Made by a program: the position numbers and the translations under genes. From Puffinus mauretanicus (taxonomy: Eukaryota > Chordata > Aves > Procellariiformes > Procellariidae), in contig JAJKFH010000295.1 of the NCBI GenBank assembly GCA_023333565.1, positions 786,001 through 850,000 on the forward strand: a stretch of 64,000 nt of DNA, written 5' to 3'. Positions 25,801 to 38,800 of this stretch are shown here, piece by piece. The notes below the pieces were generated by a model. The model did no database searches. It was not told the origin of the DNA and worked only from the letters and a program-made list of their open reading frames with translations. Within the stretch, counting starts at the first letter, position 1, and the number at the start of each line of letters is the position of its first letter.

Positions 25801-28800
25801 CAAATTATGCATCACATGAGTAAAACCAGGAACAATGCAACTCAACGTATGACATATTTATTGGGTAGGAACAGGCCAAACACTTTAACTTTGGTGAGGT
25901 CATTTAGCCCAGTAAGAGCTTGCAAAGTTAGAGACTAAATGATGCTCTGCAGTTTTTGCTCAATCATCTGCATGATGGGGTTGCACTGGAATATTAGGCT
26001 TGAGCTTGGAAACAAATTTGTCTAAAACAGCTGTCTGGCTGTGCATCCTATACCTAATGCAAGCTCCATGAGATCTTTTTCATGACTCTACCTGATTCTG
26101 CTAAATTGCCCCTCCTGTTCCTTCTCTCATTGTTATGGTCCTATTTTAACACAGATTTGCCATTCCCTGAACCTTCTTATTTACCCTGTTTGGCTTTTCT
26201 CTCAAAGGCTTGACAGCTTTCCACAGATAAGATTGCTATTGAAGATATAGTATTTCAATGCCAATGCAGTCAGAAAGAAATTTAATTATTATCCAAATAT
26301 TAGTATCCATGCCAACAGTGCTAATGTTGCTTTTATGACAAATTAGAATGCAATTTCTAAATCTGCTTTCAGATTTTCTTCAGGGTGGTGAGATATTTTC
26401 CAATACACTCTGCCTTTGTACCAGACTGCTGCACTGGTGGTGTGTGGCTGATAGGTAAACAGAGAATGTGAGTATGAACAAGAAAGGTTAACAATTGAGC
26501 ATAAAGTTCCGCAAGTTATATTTAACCCGGGAGATGTTATAATCCCTGAGGCAAAGGATGTAAGACACAGGGGTCTTGTGCCAGCTGACAATCAAGACAT
26601 GCAATGCTGCTACCAGCACTATACGAAGGTTTATTTCTATTCCTGTAATTTCAAGTAGGTCTTAAGTAGAACGTAAGTATCTCTTCCATTTCCTATCTGC
26701 ACAGCTGTGAATTTCATTGAGCTCCGATGTAGTTCTTATGCATTTAAGGAAAGAGCTTCTAAAACAGTAAAGTACGAGCTGGGGTCTCTCCAGAAACACA
26801 ACAAAAACAACTTCTCTAGGCGTCACATGTCTCCGACTCTGCTGCTTACGGCTTTGTGTGACACAGAGCATCATAACTTTCTCCCACACACCCATGAGGA
26901 ACCTTTTAACTTTTCTTTGCCATCCCCAAGGTGCCTAAATAATATAGCCAAGCCATCCAATCTTGAAGCCAACTTATCCAGCCTTGATTTTTCCAGACCC
27001 ATACACCAATATGAAAAGAAATACTGTCTCAAAGTCAATAGGTTTATGTACGCATTCAGGAAAATTTAAATCTATGTCAAACACAAGTACTTGCTTTCAG
27101 GTTTAGCTGAGTACAATCTTGTCAGATATAAGTCTTTAATTAGATTTTTTTTTCCATGCTATTTCTACAGTAACATTTATATAACCTGTGAAAACTGTAA
27201 TATCATTTTCCTAGCGGTATATTCACACTCCAACAAGCTCCTGTGTCCGTAAATGCACCCAGAAACAGAGTACTTCATTTGCCACCATTCCACTGCCAAG
27301 AGCCAAAACAGAAGAAAAGGGGCAAAGCTGTTAGCATATTTTTTCAACAAACTAAAGAATAAGAGTTAGTCATGAAAGCAAAATGATTGCCACTCTATGA
27401 GAGATAAGAAGATTGCAGCTGCGGAATGCAAAAGAATTTCATTGACCTGTTGTTGGTTTGTAAAGATAAAAGGCTTTCTGTAGAAGTGCTTTAAAAATGC
27501 ATATATACACACACGCGCATATAGGCGCACACATGCAAGGTTAATAGAAAGCTAAAAAAGCTCGGCTGCAAGCAGTGGTTAGAAGTTATACCAGCGGGGC
27601 TATTGCCTCTTCATGTGACCATGGATGCATTGTAGTTGTCTCATTGCCTGTCGAGGAGTTTCTGAATGTCTGGAAAAAGAAGAGAAACCCCTGTTAATTA
27701 AAGCTGAGAATGGGAGAAATGAATCAGTAAGAAATAAAGGGAGGGAGGTAATCAATGAGGAAGGAGGATCCTGCTGGTAGGACGTAATTAGACTTCAAGG
27801 AAAAGGACACAGTGCGATTGATCATATGTTAGCTCCTGGCTATCGTGAAATATTTTGCTCCACTCGCTGTGAGGACACAAAAGTGGTAATTGTGTCAATC
27901 TTGCAGTCAAAGTTTTAAAACAACAGAAAGTTGACACGGATAATTGTATTGAATGAAAATTCAAAAAAAACCAAAACAGCAAGTATTGAGAATCACAGCA
28001 TCTTTCCATTAGATATTGGGAAAGAGAGAAAAATGGAATAACAAACCTGTTGCATTGATGACAATTTGATCTCAATAATTAACTCTGATACACAGAAATA
28101 AAAGCTGATTTTTCTAGGATGATCGTACGTAACAAATCCCAGCAGAATTGTGGGCAAAAGTTTCTCCTTAGCAAGCTTGGTAGTAGCAGGAAGTGTTTTT
28201 GATTAAAAGTAAAAGAATGAGTAAATATTGTAAAATAAAGGCAATCTGATAAGGAGTAGAAAAGCACGTGAGGTTTCCTTTTCTGTAGGAACCACAAGAC
28301 TGAGGTGGATGTCTCCCTTTGTGGCTGCTGTGGGTGGAGTTTCTTTGAAATGGGTGTGCCATGGAGGGAGGGATGGACCACTGTGAAGGTCTAGGTGAAA
28401 TGTTTTCTACCCAAATCTCATCCTGTTGTGTCAGTTCACGTTTTAATATTGAATTTTATTCTCTGGCAGGGGGTCAGGACACCACTGTGGTAATGCCTGT
28501 CAAATTCATGTTAGGTGGGGTGGTCTCAAGAGCTCATAATTAATTGTCCACTTAGTCGTTTATTAACAACTAATCCAAGCCCTATATTTTTTATAGAAAA
28601 TTGGATTAATATGGTTTTCAACTTCCATCAGCCCAGTATGGCTTCTGGATTATTCTTCACAGAGGCTCTGGATTTTTTTTTCTTTTTTTTTCAAAATCTT
28701 TCAACATCATATGACAAAAGCCCACAAAAGACAAACCATCAGGGGCACAGACTGGACTGGGGCAGGATAGTACAGGACATAAATAGAAAGAAGAAGCTGT

Positions 28801-31800
28801 AAATTCCTAATATGCTGACTACCTTCCTTACCTTCACCACTGGGGCTCTCAGGATATATTGCTGCCGTTGAAGAAGTCACCTCTGAAACCAAAATAGAGA
28901 AATGGCAAGTGCTGTGTTCTTCCTGCAAGATGTTTTCTCAGAGGCGTTTATTTGTTTTCCTTTCTAGCAGGGAAGCCACAGCAGTTCATTCAGCTTTTCT
29001 TCCTCTTGAAATTAATGTTGTGAGCAAATGAAAAAAGTCACACCTAAAATAATTCCCCGTCTGTAAAAATGGGGATAATAACACCTTCTTCACAGGGGTG
29101 TTGTACATCCCAATTAAGGGTTTGGCACTCTCTGAGCCATCTTCTTTCTCTCTGCATGGCTTGCTCAGCCCTCAGCTCCCTCCCTGTGCATCTGCACAGG
29201 AGATGAACCTCAGCGACATCTTAGATACTTTGATTTTCTTTAAAACTGGTGGCCTAAAGCTCATAGCTTACCCTCCAAATTTCTAGTCTCTCACCTGTAG
29301 ATCTTGAGTTTCACTCTGATACAGACTTCAGAAGAATGCAGTAAAATATAATACATGTTGGATGATCATTTAAGAGACTTTTTGTAATAATATGCTCTAA
29401 ACAACCTACAGCCTTTGGGTACTGCTAAGTAACATCCCAGGACTGGCCAAGTGAGAGGAGATGCCACTTGCACTCCTGGAGCTGAAGGACCACCACCCAG
29501 CCGATGCCCTACATACTGTGCTGTCTGCAGTACCGCATTCACAGCCACACTTCATGCAACTTTATGGAAATTATTTGAAACAATTTTTTTTCTTTTCCTT
29601 CTAAGATTCAAGCTGATGTGAATTTGCATATGGTTTTTTTTGCAGGTTGGGTTCTTCCTTTCCTCTGTGACATCTGTTGACAGCTGGGTGATAATTCTTT
29701 GACAGGAAGGTTGGGGTTTTTTTTGATGGTGGGAATCAAATTTGGCAACCATGAAACATTTAACAAATTTTCTTTGGTCTCTCTGAGGAGGGAGCTTGTG
29801 CTGAACAAATTTTATAAAAAGCAGTTCGATTTGTGTTGTACTTTGCAATGTAAAAATAATATCATAACATCTTAGTGAGCACTGCTATTGTGCAATGGAA
29901 ATGCATATGGCCAAAAGATTTTTAATGAAAAGGAGTTTTAAAGACACTAAATCTAGGTTTAAAAAAACCTTTGTTTCTTAAAGCACTCATCTCCTTGAAG
30001 AAGAATGCTTTCATAGCAAAATTTTAATGTTAAAACATTTTCCGCCACCAAGGGCTAGAGTGAGCTGCAGTTCAGGCTGAAGACAATTGTTTTTCTTCAA
30101 AACGTAGTGGGAGAGGGGATTATTTCTCCCTACTTCACAAGCACATTGCAGCTTTTCCAGGGCCCCCACGCTGCAGGACAGGAGTGCTGCCTTCCCTGCC
30201 TGCGCTTTCTGCCCACCACTGGAAATGGCACCCAGTGCAAGAAGGTAGAGATACAGGTTTCCTATTTTATCCTTCTTATTGAGGGATACCAGCTCTGCCA
30301 GCCTTGACTGGTGTAAATCACAACTCAATACGTGGAGATGCTTTGGTGTAAAGGAAGGGAAGAATTAGATCCCCTGTCTCTGAGGAGTTCCTGGTAACAC
30401 GCTTTTGCCTGTAGCGATGGTTTACTTTTGAGGTCACCTTTCTACAAAATGTTCTTTCAACAACTTCATGCTGTTTTCCAAGTATTTGGAATATATTTGC
30501 AGCAGTTCAGGGGAGTCAAGCCTCCGAAAAAGCCAGTGAGACACCCATACCGTCTTTAAACCTCAGTTTAAACATCCCTTTTTCTGCCCAATTGCGTATG
30601 TTCGTGCACTTTAAACAGGATATATTTATCACTAAACTTATACATTTTTCAACATTAAACATTAGACCCAGTTTCATAATACACAGTCTAAAAGTGAGCA
30701 ATATGAGTGGCAGTGGCATAAGGACACTTCACACCAACCTGCCTTCCCCTTCCAGAGGGTCCCAGTGCTGTGCCCCCCTGCACGGCGGCTGCCCTCCCTC
30801 CGACCGCCGCTCCTGCCGGCATTTCCTAATTGCTGCCGCCAGCGCCTCTTTGCTGCGGGGTTCCCCCTCCCAACAAATGTGAGCGCCTCGGTGAATGTCA
30901 GACCAACCCTGTCGGGATGAAAATCCTCAACAAAAAGATGATGATTACAGACTCATTAGGCAAACCTATAGTGAAAGTGCTGTGACCAAATGTTCAGTAC
31001 TTACAGTGCCATAAATTTTCCTAAATGGTAAAGCGGTGTTTTAAGCAGGCTCACACTTATTCTGGGTCAGGGTCATTAGAGAAGGATTCTCTCCTGCTTT
31101 AACTCATGTGGCAGAAACAGAGGTTGTATATTTTGGGGTTGCTTCATTTTTACTTTTAAGAGATGGTCTCGAGCCAAAAGCCTGGATCTGAACTCGAGCT
31201 CTGAATCCAGGCTTGCGCTATCAAAGCATCCCTCTAACAGGCAAGAGCAGCACGGGAAATGTTTCTTTAGGATTTGAATTTCAAACTTCCAGCTGAAAGA
31301 TCTGGACCCTTGATTTTTGGTCCGCTAACGACATACAGTATCTCTACACAGAACAACGATTTTGTTTTGCACCTCTATTATATTTGGGGAGCATAGATTG
31401 CTTTATAAAGAAAGAGAAGCCTGGTATATTCACAGCAGCAATTAATATTAAACACACTGTATAGGTAATTGATGGTGATGACGACTGAGTAAATTAAATC
31501 TGGGTTTTATTTTTCTTGGAGGGGTTTGTGTGTTTCATCCAAAATTGATTAGTTGCTTTGCCTTGACTTTATTGCACCGTATTGAACTCACCGGCACTGA
31601 ACCCACAGCACCTGTGTCTTTGTGGGAATGAGCAATGTAACCTCCACGAAGTGTCACATGAAGGAAATAGTGATCTGGAGGGAGAAACAGAATTATTGAT
31701 GTCCATCCTGTAGGAAGCTAAGATGATGCTCACCCCACCCTCCACTGGGTCCTCCAGTACTGGAGCGTGTGGACATCACCCAGATATGTTCTTGAAGGAA

Positions 31801-34800
31801 CATCCGAATGGAAAACTTGGCCTCCTACAAGAAACTGTAGGTAATTAAAAAAGGATTAGTCTTTGGGTACAATTCTGTTATGATTAATAGTAGAAATAGT
31901 GAAAATGTTGTTTATAATAGTCCGTGGGGTTTGACACAAGCGTACCTGAACGTTAAATTTGGTCAGTTTTTTCCTGTGCACTGCAGTTTTTTGTCAGCTG
32001 TATCAGGAGTTACTGTTTAGCTCTGGTCACCAGAGGGATAGGCAAAACAAGTTGAGCAATAACAGAGACGTTTGTGCAATTTCAACCACTCTTGCGTTTG
32101 CTTTTTGAGTGACAAGTGGCAGGAAGCCAACTTTTAAGCTAGCGTTTGGAAAGAAGGGACGAGTTCATTGCACTGCTGTTCAAAGCATGTCCACGGGTGG
32201 CAGAACGGAACAATTTACCAGTGCTGAAAGGCTGGGAGGGGACATGGTCTCCTTTCTGAATACAGCATGGAGCTTAACACTGGGAAGGAAGAAGAGCTGT
32301 TTAACTTAAAGACAATATTGGCACAAGAGTGAAACAAAAAGAATAAAATGTTCATTAATAAACGGAACTGGAAATTGGAAGGTTTTTAACCATTACAGGG
32401 GTAAAGTTATGGAAACATCTTTAGATTTAGGTCCACATACCAGCAGAATCTCATTCCTAGAGATGACCCCGCAGTATTTATCTGAGTTCTTTCATTCTTC
32501 TCTTGAAAAAGAAAATGAAAAAATGACTCATAGAAATGCCCTATTGACATGGCGTCAGTCCCATGCGCCTGCCGTATTCTGCAAAGAACTAACTATAGCT
32601 CTATGCTTATCCACCTGGATTTTACTGTTAGATTTGCACATTTGCTCTCTCTTTTTTTTCTTTACTTATATTCCTGTATGCAATATCTTTCAAAGATTAA
32701 ATAAATTACTATTCAAAAGACAACATTACAATTCTATTTATACTCCCAGGTTCTTCACTGAAACTCAATACCACAATGTAGTTTCTAAAAGTGAAAGAAT
32801 TTCCTTTTTTGTAAAATATGTTAATAGAGAAAAGCTTTTGAAGGAGAAGGAACTTGAAAGACTCTGTAATGCTCTATTATGATCTAGTCCATAAAAAGGA
32901 TATCACAGTAGCTTACCTTGCTGACAGTGCGTATTTTTTTTTGGACTTTAGGACATATAGGGGGAATAAATTAAACTACCAGTCATTTCACAAAATAGTT
33001 CTAGGGAAAGATTAAGCTTCAGCTGCAAATTTCCCTGAAGTACAGTCATTTCTGTACACACATGAAGCAAAATGCACTTTTACAATATTGGGTCATTATA
33101 TAGAACTGTTTTCCCCTAAATAAATACTCAGCAAATGGGCATTTTTGCACTTTTGCTGTTTTTTTTTTTTTTGCTTGAAGAATTATCTTAGTTACTCTTC
33201 TTCATACCCTGTGAATTATTACTTGACTGAAGGACCTGGAAGCTTCTGTAGGTATTTCAGCTGGGGATGTTAAAAAGGAGTTCGGTGTCTTGCCGCTGCA
33301 TTGCTGTCACTACAAAGCTTTCTGGGTCTGCTCCAGTGAGCGCATGAGCCCAGAGCAGGATCTGCCCCCCCAGTGGGTGCTGCTGGATTCATTACAGCTG
33401 TACCCCTCTAGCTGCTGGGCATCTCTGGGGGCTAGAGGAATACAAGGGGGATGGGGTAGTAGTCTCAGCCCTCCCGTATATTGCCACTATATTCCCCTCT
33501 ACTTCTGTCAACAAACATAGTATCTCTTACATACTTCAATCACTGGGGATTTTTTCATTAATGAACCATCTTTTTTGAAAAAAATTAGACTCACACACAT
33601 ACACGTATATATACTGATATTAATCAGGCAAGATATTGCATATGCTCCGAGCCATGGAAACTTCTTTGTCTCCAAAGACAGTTACAGAAGTTGTAATCAT
33701 TATTAAAGAAAAAGAAAAAAAAAAAGAAAACAACAGGAACCTCAAACTGTCAAACCTTCAGAAAGAAGTTTATGAAGATTTCTGGAGGTCTCTGAAAGGC
33801 AATGGGGAGCGTTGCTTCCGCAGCGTGCCCATCAGAGGAAACCCAGAGCGCACGATGCTCCAACAGGCAGGTTACTCTGTGCCACACTCACGTGGCAGTG
33901 AATGGCACCGAGGAACAATAGTTGGCTACGTAAATCGTTATTCCCCTGAATTTCAACTACTCTTTTGCTTTGAAACAAAGACCGCAAATATATGTTTAGA
34001 AATCTTTTCTGCTGTCTTTTCTCAGAAGGTTGTAAGGCAATGCAGCTCCGGATGGATTGTCTCTAGTCTGTATTTAGCATACAAGACTGAAAGAAGGCAG
34101 AGCTTTGCAATGCAGGCAGGTGCCCATAGCGCTTCATCTTGGGGCTCAGTGGGGGGCAGGGGAGGCATAGAACAAATTGGGAAAAAATCACCCCTTTTCA
34201 ATCCTCTTACCATGCTTTAATTCTATTTTAAGAAAACTGCACACTGCCAGAAATCAAGGCATGAGAAACGTCTGTGTTTCCTCATTTTTGTAGCACAGTT
34301 ATTCTATGAGTACTCTCTGATGCACATCCTACACTTATTTTTTGCACCTTTTTAATTAAAAATATTTCTTCTATCATTTTCCTTTAGAGTGCTGTTTACT
34401 TTTTCTGCCATTGCAAGGTTATTGAAATTTAGAGGAGGAAAAGCAGTAGGCATGAGATCTCGGGGTGAGTGGGTGAACTAAACTGTAGAAAGAGCCTGTA
34501 ACAAGGTATTACAACAGGAATAAGCATCAGACAGGTGTATCATCCCTGAGAAGTCAGCGAAAGCAGAGGAATGACAGGACAAATTAGGTTCTATAAGTTA
34601 AAATGTAGAGAAGCTCTGACTAAGCATCTTGAATGTCTCATGAAATAAGAGGTCACTAAAAGATTGCTCTTGCTTGTGTCAACAGAATCCCTTCAGAAAC
34701 AAGCGCCTGTCTCGTGCTGGAACGCTGCTGTATCTATTCCTCCATTACTAACTTCTACATTTTTGCATTGTATCTCTGTCAAACATTGAACACAGCATCT

Positions 34801-35757
34801 TTACTCATTACCTTATAAATCTACTGTAGCAACCTAGAAGTCATAAAATTGCCAATGTGTATTTCTGGAGTAGGTGTATTTTATCAGGGCTTTTTCTTCC
34901 ATATCTTTTAGTGGCAGTAGACTGATACCTATTGAAATTCAGAAACATTTTGTATAAATAGATGTTTATTTTGTTGTTATTTAAATATATGAGACTGTAC
35001 TATATGTGTGGCTCCTGATACTTACATGCAAATTTCTTTTAAAAAGATGACTAAGCCAATTTAAACTGCATGTAAAGAAAACATTTCTTTACCGAGACTT
35101 GCATGTCAAATTTCAGCCAGAGAGAGTTTTAATACAGAACCTTAGACTTACAAACCCCTCAGAAACAATATTTATAATGGAAATTTTGACAGCACCTTCA
35201 GTACAGCGGTGAAAATAACACCACCATAATGAAAAAAAAAAAAGATGATAAACAGAATATATTATAAAGTAGGGTCTAACCAATTCATAGCCTTTACTTT
35301 TGTCAGCAAGCTGGCGACAGGCAGTGAAATACAAAACAAGCCTCAGCTTTTAAATAAGAACAGCCTGAACAACAAACGGGCTTCTGTAAAATAGATTAAG
35401 AAAATATAATACCACCCTTACTGCATAAAGTATTATTTTCATTAGAAACCATAATTCACAAATTAACACTAAGAGCACTTGGAACTGAAGAGGTGAAAAA
35501 TGTGGCTATCTGTCATTTTGGTAGCATGTTTTCTTCAAAAAGACATTCTTATTACATTTCCCAGGCAGGTTTGTTAATGCCTTTTGTTTAAATATTCATA
35601 CGTGGGCTTTTGAGTCTGTCTCCTGTGAAGAGAGACAGAGCCTGGGAGCTCCTGCTGAAGCTGCTCAGAGATGCAATCCATGGCACAGCGGGGCGACAGC
35701 CATGGGTGGATATACCGCCTTCCTTCCCACAGGGTCCTGGTGGCCGCCCCACGTCAG
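19814..35757. other. AT-rich unique DNA, no recognisable gene
   Basis: Nothing recognisable as a conserved gene. Items inside: T9A13 at 21790-21811; a hairpin at 21900-21933; an open frame at 22379-22576 with two CX3C pairs but no family match; a GT run at about 23061-23078; alternating AC/AT/CG sequence at 27500-27535; a CpG-richer patch at about 30760-30890; A/T runs at 33159-33172; and the longest non-transposon open frame of the window (33636-34220, 194 codons), which I do not recognise. None has enough support to be called a gene. Confidence 0.5.
21900..21933. repeat. Perfect 11-bp inverted repeat with 12-nt loop
   Basis: GAAAGGTTATT at 21900-21910 is the exact reverse complement of AATAACCTTTC at 21923-21933. 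A third copy of the AATAACCT core lies in the loop (21913-21920), so a shorter alternative stem is also possible. It lies shortly downstream of the T9A13 run. No U-tract or gene context suggests a role. Confidence 0.85.
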
Positions 35758-35801
35758 AACATACATACATACATACATACATACATACATACATACATAC
35801 A
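35758..35801 (+). repeat. (ATAC)n tetranucleotide microsatellite
   Basis: About ten perfect ATAC units followed by AAACAGG. It sits at the right edge of a moderately GC-rich patch (35620-35760). Long frames of alternating Tyr/Ile/His/Thr or Met/Tyr/Val/Cys across it are repeat artefacts. Confidence 0.95.
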
Positions 35802-38800
35802 AACAGGCTACTCGGGCCTGGCCCATGCTAGAATTCGCAAAATAAATACTGGGAAGGATCCTCTTCCCATATTTTCTCATGAAATTTCTGCATTACAGCT
35901 TCCAAAGATAGCAGCAGAGGACCGGTTCCAGCAGTGGCATGTTGTGGGGCCAGGGAAGGAGATCTTCCCTTGCCTAACGCGACATCAGAGTGACATCTCC
36001 ATATGGAGGCAAGATGGAAATACTCCCATAGAAACAAATGTGGCTTTTCATCAATTTTTTTTTGGCATGAATACAACTATTAGCCTACACAATGAGCCTG
36101 CCTGTGTAGTAGCATGTTAAACGTTGTATCAGCCATTCTTCTATTGGTGGGAAAAAATATATTTAGTGAAAACGTACATCTACAATAGAATTTAGATTAT
36201 GTAAAAGGTAAAAGATATAACCCAGACACTACTCGGTTTCCATCTTTAATCTGTCTAGTGTAACGCAGTATTTAAAAAATAAAATGTAAGACAAAAATCA
36301 GAACAATGACACCCTACCTCTCTACTTGGCATGTTTTATGTAAATCAGATACTCCTGAGTTTACAATGTATTTCATTTTCCATTCAAGACAAATATGAAG
36401 ATTAAACCACTAGAAATATATTTTATTTCAGCTCTCACATAATTTCACTGCAGAACATTGCAAATTGTTGGCTAATGTAAACTGAGTTATTTAAAGCAAA
36501 GCAATCAGTAACATCCTATATAATTTTGAAATGATCTTTGCAAGAAATGTGGTTCCTTACATGGCCATGCTCAGATACACAGAGATGTCTATTCACGCAT
36601 AGCTATTACTGTCCTCCATTCAATACCCCATTCGAGAGGCCAAGGTGTAATTTATCTGCTCTGCATGGAAGGTTTCTTGCTTTTTAAAGGTTACTATGAA
36701 CAGAGAAACTGTCCCTACCTCTTTGCTAGTTTAGCCTTGTGTCTCTCTGAGTATCACTCCTTTCAGGGTTCGACCCAGCAGATATTCTTTCCATACCCAG
36801 CACAGCCACGTAACTCGTGGGGAGCTACTTACTGTGTCACCTCACCTCCTAATGGGCATATGAGGATGACAATTGCATGATAAAAACTATCATAATGAAA
36901 TTACTTTATCCTGTGCATTACACGATTTGTCACAATGTAAAAGATTAAACTAGATGGCAAGTTGTTTTCTTCTGTATCTGTCAAAGCTGGGCCTTAAGTC
37001 TTCACTGAGGTCTTGAAATACTTTACATCTATAAAAAGTGATAAATACTAATGGTTAATTAAATCTTGGTTTTCTGCTGAGAAAGGATCCTATTTCATGT
37101 TCTTTATTTGGAAAATGCTTTGCACGGGTATCCTGTGCACACTAGTTTATTAGAAAATGAGATGCATAACATAAAGTGAGAAATTTTATCACCCATTGTT
37201 TTTACATTGAAGAATAACATTCACTCCTCACTTGAGGGCAGTCTATCTTGTATCTCAATTTCTATAATGCCTCTCCCTAGCGTGTTGGCAACATATGTAG
37301 TAACCAGAGAAGACATCTTTAATCTCTCTATTAATTTGCTCCTGAGGAGTGTCCTCTTTGCACTCACCACTCTGTCCTTCAGATTATCTGAATTTCATGC
37401 GTGCTCCATACTATGTGGAATATCTATGACTCGACCGCCAGCCTATAAGTCATTGTAACCGTTGCAAGGTGTTTCTAGCACTTCAAAGTGCTGCATCATC
37501 TGTCCTATCTGTGGATTTAAATAAAATCACCTGCATTTCTATTTTTGGCCAAGACATGACAGCACAGAGGATGAGGCACGGGGGCAGTGATGCTGGGCCA
37601 AGGTCACATCCAGACTCCTGGAGACCACAGCCAGGCAGGGGAGAGCGATGAGCCCCTCTGCTTGCACAGAGACGGTGCCTCCTCCTCTGCCCATGGCACC
37701 GGGACCAGGCTGGGCAAAGCAGCAACCTCTGCAGTGATCTTCCAACAAACCAGATGATAAGGAGCAAAAACTGGGCCTCTAAATGTCACTTTACATGCTA
37801 ACCCACTCAGCAGCTGACAAATGCATCATCCATTCATTAGGGTGTACCTGGGAAAAAACACGCTCTTCTCATTTTGGTTGCTGGCAATTTCCTTTGGCAT
37901 TAACCATTTTAGCCACACATTATGTCCCATCACTAATTTTCTATTAACACATAACACTTTCTGGCCTCGGATGACGTAACCGGGATACACGCTTCATTTG
38001 AATAAAAAGCTTTCTGCTCCGTGATCACCATGGACGATACCATCATGCTGTCATTTCACCAGTTTCTAGCTCTTTTTGCAGATATTTTCTGCTCAGCACA
38101 TCTAATATGCATAAGTATTTTAAATATCAAAATAGCTAGAAATTAACCCAGGCTCTCTTCACCATGAATTTCAGCTTCTGCACTTTGGCATTATCAATAC
38201 ATGCCTGCCTCGAGCAGAATGCTGTTCTTAATCCTCTGTCTTGCTCATATTACTCCTCCTGCTTCCTCTGCCGTGTCAAAGACAAACTTCTTGTTTCCTC
38301 CTCCAAAGTCATGTTGTATCCCCACCTCCGACCAGATCATACTGCTAAACTCCATTTTTAAAACGTCCGTTTTTCAAGTTGGCATTTTCATGCTTTCTCC
38401 CATGCTATCACTCCCTCTTTGCAGGAGCTCCCCATAAACATAAGAAAAAATAACTACTCCTCCTCCAGAGTGTCCCTCAAACCTCTCTTTTCTTGAAACG
38501 ACTTTGTTTTTCATTGGCTATGGGCACACTGAGATGTACTACATACCATGTTAATCAATATTACCTCATTGCTTTCTCATATTCACCCATTCTTTTTTAT
38601 TTATTTCTGCATTCTTGCCTGTCTTACTCTGAGATTAGAAAATCACCTTTTAGTCCTGCATGTTCACCTTATTTAGATAGCTGCCCACCCCTATGATGAG
38701 GCCTCATAGGCAATATAGTGACACCAAAAATAAAGAGTTATAGGAATATAAAGATGTCTGTGAATCAGAAGCATTCTCCTAAAGGGAGCAGAGTGGAAAT

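Noticed and set aside
32409..32882. 157-codon plus-strand frame
   Set aside because: Composition follows the local AT-rich DNA (Phe, Lys, Asn, Ile rich stretches), with no recognisable domain and no clear splice signals.
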